A stretch of DNA of 64,000 nucleotides from Elgaria multicarinata webbii (GCF_023053635.1 NC_086175.1:118370740-118434739); one strand, 5' to 3'; positions 1-24,600 are shown, counted from the first letter of the stretch. A program made the numbers and translations. Notes: generated by a model not told the origin, from the letters alone.

Positions 1-185
1 TCCACAGAAAAAGGCTGGGATAAGTCCCTGACTTTTTAAATTCGGAGCTTCAGGGGAAAGCCCTGGGATGGCTCCGCAATGGCTGCTGCATCATATAAAT
101 GACCTAGCACCACTGCGGAGCCACCTTGTCACTTCCCCCCCATATAGACAATCCCATGGTGTGTTTGCATGGTGATCCCAGGAGA

Positions 186-320
186 CCAGGGCAGGATCTA
201 CACTACTACTTTAAAACAGTTTATAATGGGTTTGATAACTGTTCCAGCTCAGGACACATTACATATATTGTTTTCAAACCGTTTTCAAAGTGCTATATCC
301 TGCTTGGTGTAGATCTAGCC
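186..320 (+). mobile_element. MITE family E, copy 1
   Basis: Short DNA-transposon remnant opening near GGCAGGATCTACACTACT and closing near TGCTTGGTGTAGATCT. The same sequence recurs in reverse at 5778-5915 and as a worn copy at 38703-38825. The two ends are imperfect inverted repeats (GATCTACAC / GTGTAGATC). No coding capacity. The superfamily is not clear from the ends. Confidence 0.55.
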
Positions 321-329
321 TGGGGAGCA

Positions 330-1630
330 AAATTCCATGCAGAAAAGGTGGGATGGCTGACAGCTATCAGAAGAGATTATGGGTGGGAGGATGATTTGGC
401 TGGCAGAAAGAGTAAGAGGAGAAATTAGCGGACTGAGAGTTAATTGAACAGGAATTGATTTAGTGGAGGAATTGATTTAGATAAAATCTTTCTATTAATT
501 TGGGGGAATTAATTTTAAAGGCATTTATTTAGAGGTTGTTCGGGGAAATAAATGTTATTGCCTTCTGTAAAATGTGAAGTGCATTCAAAGGAGTGGTTTT
601 GTGTTCTGGGGCTTAGACCTGCCTCCGCCTTGTGCTCTGATTCTTGGACAAGTTTATTACAATTATTTATATCTCACCAGGGCCTTTTGTGACAAACCAC
701 ACCCACGGCAGTTTCCCAAATTTCCAAATATGCACATGTTTGTGCACAAAAGATTGTGGACCCCATCAATGTAAGGATTACAACGAGGTAATGCATGTGA
801 AGCACTTGAGAGCACTATAGAAATGTTAAGTATTATTATTGTAGATTATAAGGCCAAAACAATCATGGCAATCAGAACTTATTCATTATATACATTGGTG
901 ATCTGAACTGTCATTTTCTCTTTAGACTCAAAGACATAATTTTGTCAAATAATTTATTGGATATAATTGCTTATATTTTAAACATTTTATATTGTTTGTT
1001 TTTAAATATATGTTTTGTATAGCTTTCCCCTGAACTTTATACTGTGTTCAAATGCTTCTTTTGGTCAGGAGCATACAGTTTTAAACATGAATACAAATAT
1101 ATGCATGTGAAATAAATAATACAGTGCTCAATATGTATATTTAGCTGAAAAGAATAAACCCATATTTAAAAATAGTTCCTCTGTTAAGCAAATATATTTG
1201 ATTAACCAAGAACAGTCAATTACAGAACAAAACCCCACCAAAAGAATGGTACAAAACATAGATATGTCGTTTCAAAGGATTCACAATCAAATAGACAAAA
1301 TTCTGCTCATGGCTGTTGGATGAAGGATAACAAGGGCCATGAGCATCCTAGGAAAGAAAAACAATGGCATTAATACAATATAGTAATGGATAATGTATCA
1401 TAGAACATTCTGTAGTCTGATTTAAATAGACTTAAGCACACTTGGTTATGTTCGGATATAATATTGAATCACAGTTTACTGTTACATGAAGGAGCTTCAG
1501 GCTCATGAACTTCCTCCTCCCCTTTCCTCACACAGCTGCAAGAAGATTGGAAGCATCTGCTTCCATTTTCAACATATTGTGATGTGTCATTATGTCCAAA
1601 CTAGGATAAACTGTGGTTAGCGTTAACTAT
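330..1630. other. AT-rich non-coding stretch
   Basis: No coding exon, RNA gene or clear repeat was recognised here. The sequence is AT-rich with short TATTA tracts, as expected of intronic or intergenic reptile DNA. It probably lies inside or beyond the 3' part of CFAP300, but I could not find that gene's last exon in it. Confidence 0.4.
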
Positions 1631-1637
1631 TATTATT

Positions 1638-2480
1638 CATAGAACCACGGAGAAAGATCTTTTAGTCCAACCCCCTGCTCAATGCAGGATACAACCACAG
1701 AATCCCCAACAGATGGCCATTTCTCCTAATGGTTAGCCAGAATCTACTTCCTTGCAATTTCCACCCACGGGTCTGGGTTCTGCCTTCTGAAGCAACAGAG
1801 AACACATCTTCTATTTTCTGTGTAACCATTAAGAATGTTAAGAGCCCTGCTGGATCCGACCAAGGGTCCATCTAGTCCAGCATTCTGTTCACACAGTGGC
1901 TGCCCGGCTGCCCACAGGAAAACCACAAGCAGGACTTGAGTGCAACAGCACCCTCCTGCTGAGGTTCTCCAGTAACTGGTGTACATAGGCATACTACTTC
2001 TGAAACAGGAGGTAGCATATAGCCATCAGGACTACTAGCCATTGATAGCTTTATCCACCATGAATTTCTCCAATCCCCTTTTAAACCTATCCAAAATGGT
2101 GGCCCTACTACATCTTGTGGGAATGATTCCATAGTCTAAGTATGTGCTGTGTGAAGTACTTCCTTTTATGTCCTGAATCTCCCACCATTTAGTTTCATGG
2201 GTTAACCCTGGGCTAAATACACCCAGCTCTTTCAACCATTCCTCACAGGACTTGCTTTCTAGACCCATCACCATCCTGGTCATTCTCCTCTAGATATGGT
2301 TCAGTTTATTGATCCTCCTTAAAACATGGTGCTCAAAACTGAACGAAGCAGTCCAGATGTGGCCTCACCAGTGCAGAACAGGATGGAACTATTATTTCTC
2401 GTGATCTAGACATTATGCTTATGTAGCATAATATTGCATTAGCTTTTTTTGTTTCTCCCTCCTATCCTCACTCAGATGCT
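1638..2480 (-). mobile_element. Old CR1 LINE remnants (two pieces, antisense)
   Basis: Read on the minus strand, the left part (about 1638-1830) matches a CR1 3' end, including the CCAACCCCCTGCTCAATGCA stretch on the plus strand. The rest (about 1840-2480) matches another CR1 3' family with the phrase TGGACTAGATGGACCCTTGG. A minus-strand peptide near 2230-2283 (MTRMVMGLESKSCEEWLKEL) resembles the C-terminal end of CR1 ORF2. Diverged and truncated, hence old. Confidence 0.75.
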
Positions 2481-2864
2481 TTCAACATGCCTCTCAGATT
2501 CATCTTTTACTTATAATTCTACTCCTGTTACTTTCTATTGTATACTTTTTGAACAACGTAGTAAGTCTCATCCCACCATGTCTCAGTGACAGCTATCAGA
2601 TCATATTTAACTTTCCATATTAGGATTTCAAGTTTATCCTGTTCCCCCCACCCCCATCTCTGTGCATTAGTATATAGACATTGGGAGTTGCATTTCTCTG
2701 CTGTATTTACTTGAAAATTACTAGGTCCCACCTCTATGCCTTATTTCCTCCTTTGTCACACAAGTTTTTGTCCCTTGTACATGGGCAGGCGCAAATTGAG
2801 AGACTAGCTCTGGTGCTGATAAAAATGATTAAAATCTTTAATAATTCTTGTCTGTGTCTGGAAT

Positions 2865-2925
2865 GCTTGACGTTTCGGATTTGAAATAATCCTTCTTCAG
2901 GAGCTGACACTGAAAACCTTATTCT
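2865..2925 (-). other. Hammerhead-like core, likely retroelement 3' end
   Basis: On the minus strand CTGAAGA is followed by a short potential stem (GGATT / AATCC) and then GAAAC, the order of the conserved hammerhead-ribozyme core. Penelope-like and related vertebrate retroelements are known to carry such cores. I could not draw convincing stems I and III, so this may be a decayed ribozyme or only the sequence signature. Confidence 0.3.
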
Positions 2926-3032
2926 TATATTTTAAATATTTTCTGGAGCCTTTTTCCTTTCTGAGCGTTCTGCTGAACTGCCTCTAATCAAAGAGTTCTG
3001 GCTCATAGCTGCAAGCCTCCCGCACAGGATTA

Positions 3033-3173
3033 GGCCCTTTCTACACCTAAGGATTATCCCAGGAAAATGGAGGGATCATCCTTGCCTGCTCCCAGAATCC
3101 CGTGTGTGTCATTTGCATGCACAGGGATGATCCCAGGACGATCCCAGGGGAAAAGGCAGGTGTAGAAACGGCC
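3033..3173. mobile_element. MITE family B, copy 1 (3-bp TSD TTA)
   Basis: A 141-bp palindromic element with ends GGCCCTTTCTACACCTAAGG and its imperfect inverse. It is flanked by TTA on both sides (3030-3032 and 3174-3176). Five relatives occur in the window, four of them also with readable 3-bp duplications. A 3-bp duplication suggests the PIF/Harbinger superfamily (inference). No coding sequence. Confidence 0.75.
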
Positions 3174-3465
3174 TTAGTTTCATCAGGCTTGCAAGACTCC
3201 TGGCAACCATGTTGTTCTTAGTATTGCTTGTGAGGTGCAGCCCATCTCCTTCCATGAGTTCTTCATTTTGGTAGCACAGGCTATTAAAACTAGCCAACCA
3301 AACAGTAGTTAATTGTCCTGGCATGTTTCAATAAATCACAGTTAACACTAACCAAAGTTTGTCCCACTTTGGACATAACAGCTAACTGTGGTTTAGTTGA
3401 AAATGGAAGCAGATGCTCGTTGGCATGGAGGAGGAGGAGTGAAGAGCCCAAGGCTCATGCATGTA

Positions 3466-3627
3466 CCCTATTTCTTCGATTCTAAGACACACTTTTTTCC
3501 CCATACAAACATCTCTAAAAATGGGGTGCGTCTTAGAAGTGCGTCTTAGGATTTTTTTTTCTGTTGGTGGTACTGAAATTAGTGTGCGTCTTACAATCGA
3601 TGGCGTCTTACAAGCAAAGAAATACAG
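3466..3627 (+). mobile_element. MITE family A, copy 1 (TA target)
   Basis: About 160 bp, ends CCCTATTTCTTCGATTCTAA and the inverse ending GAAATACAG, flanked by TA on both sides. Family consensus ends are CCGTATTTCTTCG / CGAAGAAATACGG. The TA target suggests a Tc1/mariner-type mobiliser (inference). Four further copies lie at 21884, 22639, 27523 and 55030. Confidence 0.8.
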
Positions 3628-4177
3628 TAATACTAAACTATGTTTTAGCATTATATGTGACCCAGGCCTATGCTGACCTCTGCTAGTTTTCTGAAAAATA
3701 TAATAAATATGTTAACTACAAACAACATTGGAAAACAAAGAAAATGCTCAAAAAATCAAGTTTATGAACATTTCACAATCGAAATAAGAGATGATGAAAT
3801 TCATAACAAACCCCAGGCAGCAGTTCTAGCGCACATGTGAAATGCCATGTGAGGACTTGGCTACCCATTCATTTCTATGGCATGTACAATGCCACTGCAT
3901 GAGTAAAGCAATCCCAAAATGACTGGGACAGCACTGCTTGCATGGAGCTGCCCTGTCACCATCTCAGTGTTGCAAAGCTTTGAATCAAGGCACTAAACAT
4001 GCATCGAGATCTGTACTGCAACTTTACAGTCTAAGCATTTACTGGCCAGCAGGTCTAGTTGAGTTCTCATTTCTACTTCAGTGTGGTTATCATTAAAGGA
4101 GTTTTAAGCTGGTTCAACTGTAATACTTTTGATATGGAATGCTGAGAATTTTCATTTTATGAGAGTTTGTTTTGGAT

Positions 4178-4275
4178 AAGAACATAAGACGTGCCCAGCT
4201 GGATCATACCAATGGCCTATCTAGTCCAATATTGTTCTCACAGTAGCCAACCAGTTGCCTGTAGAAAGCCACAAC
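4178..4275 (-). mobile_element. CR1 3'-end fragment (antisense)
   Basis: Carries the phrase AAGAACATAAGA, then CAGCTGGATCATACCAATGG and TCTAGTCCAATATTGTTCTC, a diverged form of the CR1-type 3' end seen several times in this window. Too short to code. Confidence 0.6.
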
Positions 4276-4325
4276 ATAATTCAAGGTGTTTCTTAGAACT
4301 ATATAAACATGCCCTTTACAAACCC

Positions 4326-4425
4326 CCACCTGGTGCCCTCCAGATGTTTTCAACTTCAGCTCCCATAAACCCCAGTCAGCATGGCCAATGGTAGAATGCT
4401 GAGAGTTGTAGTCTAAAACATCTGT
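4326..4425 (+). mobile_element. hAT-type MITE family D, copy 1
   Basis: Palindromic remnant beginning CCACCTGGTGCCCTCCAGAT and ending in the inverse ACATCTGTGGGATATCAGGT. The middle CAACTTCAGCTCCCATAAAC and GAGAGTTGTAGTC parts pair with each other. Same family as 8204-8335, where an 8-bp duplication supports the hAT assignment. Confidence 0.6.
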
Positions 4426-5777
4426 GGGATATCAGGTTGGTGAAGTTTGACCCATAGAGTGCTGTTTCACCACGGACACTATGAATTACAATGAATGTGC
4501 TGGTATCCTAATGAAAATTCGGGTTATTAACATTTAACATAGCACTTATCCTGCCAGATTTTGTGCACCTTTATTTGGATATAAATCCAATGAGACTTAT
4601 CCTCAAGGAAGTAGGCATGAGATTACAGCCTCAATGTGCAAAGTACTCAGTTTATTAGCTTGCTATATGCTTGTCAATGATGCTGTCAAGCCCCAAAATT
4701 TAGAAATAGTAAGCCAGGCTTGACAAATAGCATCACAACATTGCACTGACCTATGGGAGCAATTTCCAAAGTATGATTACTGTAAGTCCCACTGAATTCA
4801 ATGAGATTTATTCCCTAGTAAATGGGCATCAGATGGCAGCTGCCAGCTCTACAAAGACTCTTGCCAATAGCGGAGCCTTATACTTAAGTACTAGCCTGGG
4901 AACTACATGCAGACTAGTGTGCAGTTTGGCTGAGGAGGGGTGGAATGGAATGGAATGCACCATCCCTCCTGTGCACTCAGCATAGAAATCAAGCAGGTTG
5001 CCAGAGGAGGGAAAGCCCCTCCCTCTGCATCCATTATAAAAATGCAGTGATCTTCTGTAGGAGGGACAGAGCTCTCTAGTCACTTTCATTGGTTAATTAC
5101 GCAGCTGCAATAGTGCCTTCCTTTTCAAAACGGGGCTTCATGGATAAAAAGTTAAAATACTTTATTTTAATTTTTGCAGGGCTTGAAAAGCTATGCTACA
5201 ATTAATCCAACGTCTACAGTCTAATCTAATATCTACATTTTAGAATTAATTTCTCTGCTTTGATGTACTATTTTGCAGTGTTTAGGTGATTCAAGCCTCA
5301 TTGAAGGATTTGGGCCCATTTTAATATAAGTGGCTCTGTCTCCACCAGTGCTGTTCCACACTTTAGGAGACTGTCACACTCCTTTATACTTTGATAATGC
5401 TCAATATGTCATGCCATATAGTGAAAGAAATAAATTATTCAAAGTAGCCCATTGTCGATAATCTGATTTAGATTTAATTGTTTTCGTACCACTGTTGCCA
5501 TCATATTTCTATCAAATTAAATAGTGAAATTCATCAACATGTTATCTTTTATGGGTTCCCCCCTGTCAGCACATAAGCAAAATTAGTGTTGGTTTTTAAG
5601 CTTCATATAGATCTGTTTAGGCCTAAAGAACATTTTAAACTGGCTGCGCCAAGTTATTCCTAATTATGGTGTTATGCTACCAAACCTACGTATTTCATCT
5701 GCATACCGGAATTACTCATAATTATTTGGGAAAGTATTATATTACTGCCCATTTACAACAGTTTCTTCCTTCCCACA

Positions 5778-5915
5778 GATCTACACCAAGCAGGACATAA
5801 CACTTTGAAAGTGGTTTGAAAACAGTATATGGAATGTGTTATGGGCCCCAACACTTGTTAGTACTGTTATAAATCGTTATAAAGCAGTAGTGTAGATCCT
5901 GCCCTAGTCAAAGTT
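5778..5915 (-). mobile_element. MITE family E, copy 2 (reverse)
   Basis: Runs from AGATCTACACCAAGCAGGAC to AGTAGTGTAGATCCTGCCC and is the reverse complement of the copy at 186-320, better preserved. No open frame of note. Confidence 0.65.
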
Positions 5916-6954
5916 AAGCATGTCTAAGTCCCACTGGTTTCAATGGGAACAATTTGAGCACATGTTTAACTTTTCCACTAAAATCAATGGGATTTAAAAG
6001 TGCCCAGTTGGATTTGCTTAAATTAGGCATTATTCATGATTTTATTTCAAAATTATATCCAAGAATATTTGGGGTTACATGTTTAGTACTCCTACTCAGT
6101 GACATACTTACATAAGCACAGACTTTAAAGATGGTAGAGATTATATTTATTTCCTTAGTTTCAGAATTCCTTTGAACACTGAAATTTATAAAAAAAAATA
6201 TAAACCAACTTTTAGTGAAGACAACTTCAAAACATACATTTTAAAGTTTGAGATACTTATCAAAGGGCTGAAAGAAAAATATCCTACTTGCGGAATGGAT
6301 TGGTAACTAAAGAGATAATAAAATGAAAGATCAAATGAGGCTTTCAAGAATAAAGGGGGAACACTAGGAAAACAAGTAGAAACATGAAGTACACTGGAAG
6401 AAAGAAGGTGGAAAAGGAGATTGAAGTGGCCAGGAGAGTAAGAAAAGCATTAAGATAAATGTTGTGGCAACCAAGAGTGAATATGGCTCTTACTGTTATA
6501 AGCTACCTTTGGGGCCCGATTGGAATTAGTTTATTAAATCGGAAGGACAGGAAAGGGGCCAAGGAAGACTTCAGAGTGCTTCCAATGTACTGTCCATGGG
6601 TAAGAATACAGTGCCTACCATAATACTGCTGGAGTATGATGACATAGCATGGTCTCTACCTAGGAGCCAGTTTCTATCTATTTCTTCTGTAGAAAAAGCT
6701 GTTCCTTATATAATGGTTAGAGCAGAGGAATGGTCTAGGCATTTATGCCCAACTCTGCTTAGTCCTGGTCAGATACAAAATGCTATGTTGAAGCTTCAAC
6801 CTGCCCAGATCATGAAGCCATTAATCATTTCATAATTTCCAATGCAATTACTTCAATAAAAGTGAAACCAGTTGACTATGAAATGATAAATAAAATGTTT
6901 TCTTATATGACACTGAACCTTTCAATTCAAGTATCTTCGTAATAACTTAAATAG

Positions 6955-7705
6955 ATGTACACAATGGATCACATCTCACCAGTCTTAAAACTACTGCACT
7001 GGCTGCCAGGCTAAATTCAAGGTACTGGTAATTTTCCAAGCTGTTAGGGCTTTAAAAGCTCTTTAAAAAACCCTTTCCCCAAATGAACCTGTCTGGCTAT
7101 TAACATATTCCTCAAGCCCTTGTTTGGATTCCCCTGCTTTCAGAAGTGAGGCTAGCAGTGATCCATGCTACAGAATTCCCTACTGTGGGATCCTGACGTT
7201 GATCCTCCCAGAGTGCAGGACACAGAATAACGGGCTCAAGTTAAAGGAAGCCAGATTCCAGCTGGACATCAGGAAAAACTTCCTGACTGTTAGAGCAGTA
7301 CGACAATGGAATCAGTTACCTAGGGAGGTTGTGGGCTCTCCCACACTAGAGGCATTCAAGAGGCAGCTGGACAGCCATCTGTGAGGTATGCTTTAGGGTG
7401 GATTCCTGCATTGAGCTGAAGGTTGGATTCGATGGCCTTGTAGGCCCCTTCCAACTCTGCTATTCTATGATTCTGTGAAATGCTCTCCCCAGGAAGACTC
7501 ATCTGGCACCAAGTCTAACGTCTTTCTGGCACCAAGTGAAAGCCTTATTTGGCTAGATGCTAAATTTTATACTGTTTTTATCTGGCTTTTTAAACTCTTG
7601 TGTTGCTACTCTTTTTGTTTTATTGTCTAATTTTAGGTTTTTAATTTTAAAATTGTTAGCCACTTGAAGGTTTCAGCCTGAAGAGACAGGAAAAAATAGC
7701 TCTAA
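6955..7705 (+). mobile_element. L2-type LINE remnant, split by a CR1
   Basis: The left part (about 6955-7180) translates to a worn L2 C-terminal motif (DHISPVLKLLHWLPG). The right part (about 7478-7705) continues as the rest of the ORF2 end (GCTCTCCCCAGGAAGACTCA region) and an L2-like 3' untranslated tail. The CR1 at 7186-7478 sits between the two, so the L2 is the older insertion. Confidence 0.6.
7186..7478 (+). mobile_element. CR1 LINE, 3' end only
   Basis: Encodes the CR1 ORF2 C-terminus (ECRTQNNGLKLKEARFQLDI then FLTVRAVRQWNQLPREVV) and ends in the CR1 hallmark ATTCTATGATTCTGTGA. About 90% like the matching part of the larger copy ending at 18912 by eye. 5' truncated, as is normal for CR1. 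Confidence 0.85.
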
Positions 7706-7822
7706 AATAAGGGCACAATTCTAGGCATGTTTAGAGAGAAATAAGTCCTACAACTTCTTCGCTGGGGGATGCAGGGAGTTGTAGGACTTATTTCTGTCTA
7801 AACATGCACAGGATTGAGCCCT
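7704..7822. mobile_element. MITE family C hairpin
   Basis: Nearly perfect palindrome: GGGCACAATTCTAGGCATGT...AGTCCTACAACTT on the left pairs with AGTTGTAGGACTTATTTCTG...GCACAGGATTGAGCCC on the right, with a short G-rich loop. Related copies, mostly worn, occur at 21376, 25000, 56430, 56785, 58560 and 58795. It ends about 20 bp from the end of CFAP300 exon 5. Confidence 0.65.
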
Positions 7823-7842
7823 AAATCAGATTCACAAATTTA

Positions 7843-21165
<13,323 letters not shown>

Positions 21166-21375
21166 GGTCGCTCCTCTAGGCCAAGACGCGCCGGTGGTTG
21201 CTATGGAAACGCGCTCCCGCTGCCTGTTGCTGCGCGGTGTTACACATTTCCCCGCACCCCTCGAAACAATCGACCCGGTAAATGCGGTTCCGTTTTTCTT
21301 GCCCAGGATAAGGGCTGGAAATCTAACATCTTCATTCAAATCCTATGAGGCAAGGCAAGGACAGGAGACGGATTC

Positions 21376-21470
21376 AGGCTGCAATCCTATACAATCTTAA
21401 CTGGTTAGTTAGTACCATTGGATTCATTGGGGCTTCCTTCTGAGTTGACATGTATAGGATTGCACTGGTT
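21376..21470. mobile_element. MITE family C copy
   Basis: Ends GGCTGCAATCCTATACAATC and ACATGTATAGGATTGCACT are inverted repeats; the middle pairs around ACCATTGGATTCATTGGGGC. About 95 bp, just upstream of the CFAP300 promoter. Confidence 0.65.
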
Positions 21471-21529
21471 GGCCATGTGCCCAACTTTATAGACGACAGT
21501 CCTCTATTTGAGGGTATCCTTTATTTGAA

Positions 21530-21883
21530 GGGCAGTCGGGTTCAAGTTCAGTTTAAAGATAACGAACTGATTATCTGGATCCTTTCCAGTTTGGATTTAG
21601 GCATGGTTTGGGGACAGAATTGGCCTTGGTCCCCCTAATGGATAACCTTCTTCGAGAGATGGGGAGTGTGACCTTGTTAATTCTTCTTGATCTCTCAGTG
21701 GCTTTCGATACCGTTGACTAAGGTATCCTCCTTCATGAGTTGGAAGTTGGAGGCACTGTTTTACAGTGGTTCAGCTCCTACTTGCGGGGTCAGTTCCAGA
21801 GCATAGTACTGGGTGACTGCACTTCAGCTTCATGGCAACTGAACTGTGGAGTACCACAGGGCACCATCCTGTCTCCAGTGTTA
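21530..21883 (+). mobile_element. L2-type LINE, piece 1 (reverse transcriptase)
   Basis: Translates, across frame changes, to L2 reverse transcriptase: LLILLDLSVAFDTVDHGI-like sequence, VLQWFSSYLRGQFQSIVLGD and NCGVPQGTILSPVL. It stops abruptly at the MITE starting 21884. Pieces at 24745-24960 and 25860-26090 continue the same protein in order, so one L2 has been split by later insertions. Confidence 0.8.
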
Positions 21884-22064
21884 CCGTATTTCTTCGATTC
21901 TAAGATGCACTTTTCCCCCCATATAAACATCTCTAAAAACGGGGTGCGTCTTAGAATCGCGGGTCATTTATTATTTCTTAGAATCAAAGCTTTTTTTCTG
22001 TTGGTGGTACTGAAATTAGTGTGCGTCTTACAATCGATGGCGTCTTAGAATCGAAGAAATACAG
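21884..22064 (+). mobile_element. MITE family A, copy 2 (in the L2)
   Basis: 181 bp, ends CCGTATTTCTTCGATTCTAA / GAATCGAAGAAATACAG, flanked by TA. Inserted right after the L2 motif for GVPQGTILSPVL. Confidence 0.85.
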
Positions 22065-22069
22065 TATTT

Positions 22070-22900
22070 AATACTGTGACGCCCTGCTCCCTCATGTCGT
22101 CTCAACTTCACCTGAGACACCCACAAGCACCCGACAGGACTGTCCACACCACTAGCACCCAGGACCACTTCAATCCCCCCTGTGCTAATGACGTGTTTGA
22201 GGGTTTAGGTCTACTGCTGCTGCTCCTGTCTTGCCTCTTCTTCAGGCCCCACAGCTCAGCAACCTAGCCCTCAGTTTCGCATTCCACTGCCACCATTTGT
22301 TGTTTTCTCCTCAGACACCTCCACAGACCACACCGGTTGTTTGTAAATATAATTGGAATTTATTAACTCAAGTAAATGTGTGTATAAGCTTAATGGTTTC
22401 CTCAGTTCAAATGCGTATGGTTACAAGGTTCAAAGCGTATTGGTTTCAGTCACTTCTTTATTACAAGGTTCCACTAATTAGTTTTATAATCTACTTCTCT
22501 CTACCACACAGAATTCTAACCTACACACTGTATCTCTCACTCTCTTCCCAGACTATCTCATAACACTCAAGCTCTCATACCCCACAGACACACCTCACAG
22601 ACTCATTTACCCACCCACCCTCTCACTCTACTTAACTACTGTATTTCTTCGAGTCTAAGACACACTTTCCCCCCCAATATAAACATCTCTAAAAACAGGG
22701 TGCGTCTTAGAATCGCGGGTGCAATTATTATTCTTAGAATCAAAGCTTTTTTTCTGTTGGTGGTACTGAAATTAGTGCGCGTCTTACAATCGATGGCGTT
22801 GTACAATCGAAGAAATATGGTATATAGAGATACATTTCTCTAGCTCCTCTGACTCTTACTCAGCCAATCTGCACTCCCCCTCAACCATCCAATCAACATT
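22070..22900 (-). mobile_element. LTR-element-like fossil fragment
   Basis: On the minus strand the sequence from about 22900 to 22080 reads like an LTR followed by a leader: it has AATAAA-type signals, and then TGGTGGCAGTGG near 22290, which resembles the primer-binding region of Gypsy-like elements. No coding domains were seen and no second LTR was found, so it looks broken. A family A MITE (22639-22820) sits inside it. Assignment is tentative. Confidence 0.35.
22639..22820 (+). mobile_element. MITE family A, copy 3
   Basis: 182 bp, ends CTGTATTTCTTCGAGTCTAA / ATCGAAGAAATATGG, TA on both sides. Very close in sequence to copies 2 and 4. Confidence 0.85.
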
Positions 22901-22912
22901 CCTCTGTGGGGA

Positions 22913-24345
22913 AGAAGATGCGAGGGAGACTGGAGCAGGCAGGGACCATCAGAGCCTGCTTCAGTTGGACACCCCCCCCCCCCGGGCTAACTGCCATCTT
23001 CACCCTGTGGGGAAGAAGATGCGAAGGAGACTGGAGCAGGCAGGGACCATTAGAGCCTGCTTCAGTTGGACACCCCCCACCCCCCCCGGGCTAACTGCCA
23101 TCTTCACCCTGTGGGGAAGAAGATGCGAAGGAGACTGGAGCAGGCAGGGACCATCAGAGCCTGCTTCAGTTGGACACCACCCACCCCCCGGGCTAACTGC
23201 CATCTTCACCCTGTGGGGAAGAAGATGCGAAGGAGACTGGAGCAGGCAGGGACCATCAGAGCCTGCTTCAGTTGGACACACACACACCCAGGGCTAACTG
23301 CCATCTTCACCCTGTGGGGAAGAAGATGCGAAGGAGACTGGAGCAGGCAGGGACCATCAGAGCCTGCTTCAGTTGGACACCCCCCACCCCCCCGGGCTAA
23401 CTGCCATCTTCACCCTGTGGGGAAGAAGATGCGAAGGAGACTGGAGCAGGCAGGGACCATCAGAGCCTGCTTCAGTTGGACACACACACACCCAGGGCTA
23501 ACTGCCATCGTCACCCTGTGGGGAAGAAGATGCGAAGGAGACTGGAGCAGGCAGGGACCATCAGAGCCTGCTTCAGTTGGACACACACACACCCCAGGGC
23601 TAACTGCCATCTTCACCCTGTGGGGAAGAAGATGCGAAGGAGACTGGAGCAGGCAGGGACCATCAGAGCCTGCTTCAGTTGGACACACACACACCCAGGG
23701 CTAACTGCCATCTTCACCCTGTGGGGAAGAAGATGCGAAGGAGACTGGAGCAAGCAGGGACCATCAGAGCCTGCTTCAGTTGGACACACACACACCCCAG
23801 GGCTAACTGCCATCTTCACCCTGTGGGGAAGAAGATGCGAAGGAGACTGGAGCAGGCAGGGACCATCAGAGCCTGCTTCAGTTGGACACACACACACCCC
23901 AGGGCTAACTGCCATCTTCACCCTGTGGAGAAGAAGATGCGAAGGAGACTGGAGCAAGCAGGGACCATCAGAGCCTGCTTCAGTTGGACACACACACACC
24001 CAGGGCTAACTGCCATCTTCACCCTGTGGGGAAGAAGATGCGAAGGAGACTGGAGCAAGCAGGGACCATCAGAGCCTGCTTCAGTTGGACACACACACAC
24101 CCCAGGGCTAACTGCCATCTTCACCCTGTGGGGAAGAAGATGCGAAGGAGACTGGAGCAGGCAGGGACCATCAGAGCCTGCTTCAGTTGGACACACACAC
24201 ACCCAGGGCTAACTGCCATCTTCACCCTGTGGGGAAGAAGATGCGAAGGAGACTGGAGCAAGCAGGGACCATCAGAGCCTGCTTCAGTTGGACACCCCCA
24301 CCCCCCAGGGCTAACATCCTCACCTTGTGGGGAAGAAGGAGCTGT
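22913..24345. repeat. Minisatellite, about 14 units of ~102 bp
   Basis: Tandem units each containing CTGTGGGGAAGAAGATGCGA, AGGAGACTGGAGCAGGCAGG, GACCATCAGAGCCTGCTTCA and GTTGGACAC, then a variable C-run or (CA)n, then GGGCTAACTGCCATCTTCAC. Units are almost identical; length varies mainly at the CA/C tract. A degenerate partial unit closes the array near 24345. Long open frames on both strands arise because the unit has few stops, and are not genes. Confidence 0.97.
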
Positions 24346-24359
24346 TGGTTTGCCCCTCC

Positions 24360-24600
24360 ATTAGGAGATGAGAGGACAGAGCAGGGCCTTCCCACCAGCC
24401 TAAACAGTCTCCTTAATTTCTTTTTATTTTCTCCCTCTTCCCTCCCCATCCACTTTTCCTTGTGTGTCATGTTGTGTGTCATTTAGAATGTAAGCCTGAG
24501 GGTAGCGACTGTCTTCTTTATTGATACATTGTAAGCCGCTCCGAGAGCCTTTTGGCTGAGGTGCGGGATAAAAATACTCTAAATAAATAAATAAATAAAC
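24360..24600 (+). mobile_element. LINE/SINE 3' tail
   Basis: Ends GTAAGCCGCTCCGAGAGCC, GGTGCGGGATAAAAATAC and (AAAT)n, a tail type found on reptile L2-like and SINE elements. Directly follows the minisatellite. Confidence 0.55.

Noticed and set aside
1-7840. The last CFAP300 exons
   Set aside because: I looked on the minus strand for the family C-terminus (around YFIVDP and HVLYHCYG) and found no match, so none is annotated.
23000-24212. Long open frames on both strands with repeats such as VGKKMRRRLEQAGTIRACFS
   Set aside because: They are translations of the minisatellite. Frames shift with unit length, both strands are open, and no start or splice context exists.
22913-24345. A CRISPR array
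   Set aside because: The repeats are head-to-tail units of about 102 bp without unique spacers, in a vertebrate genome.
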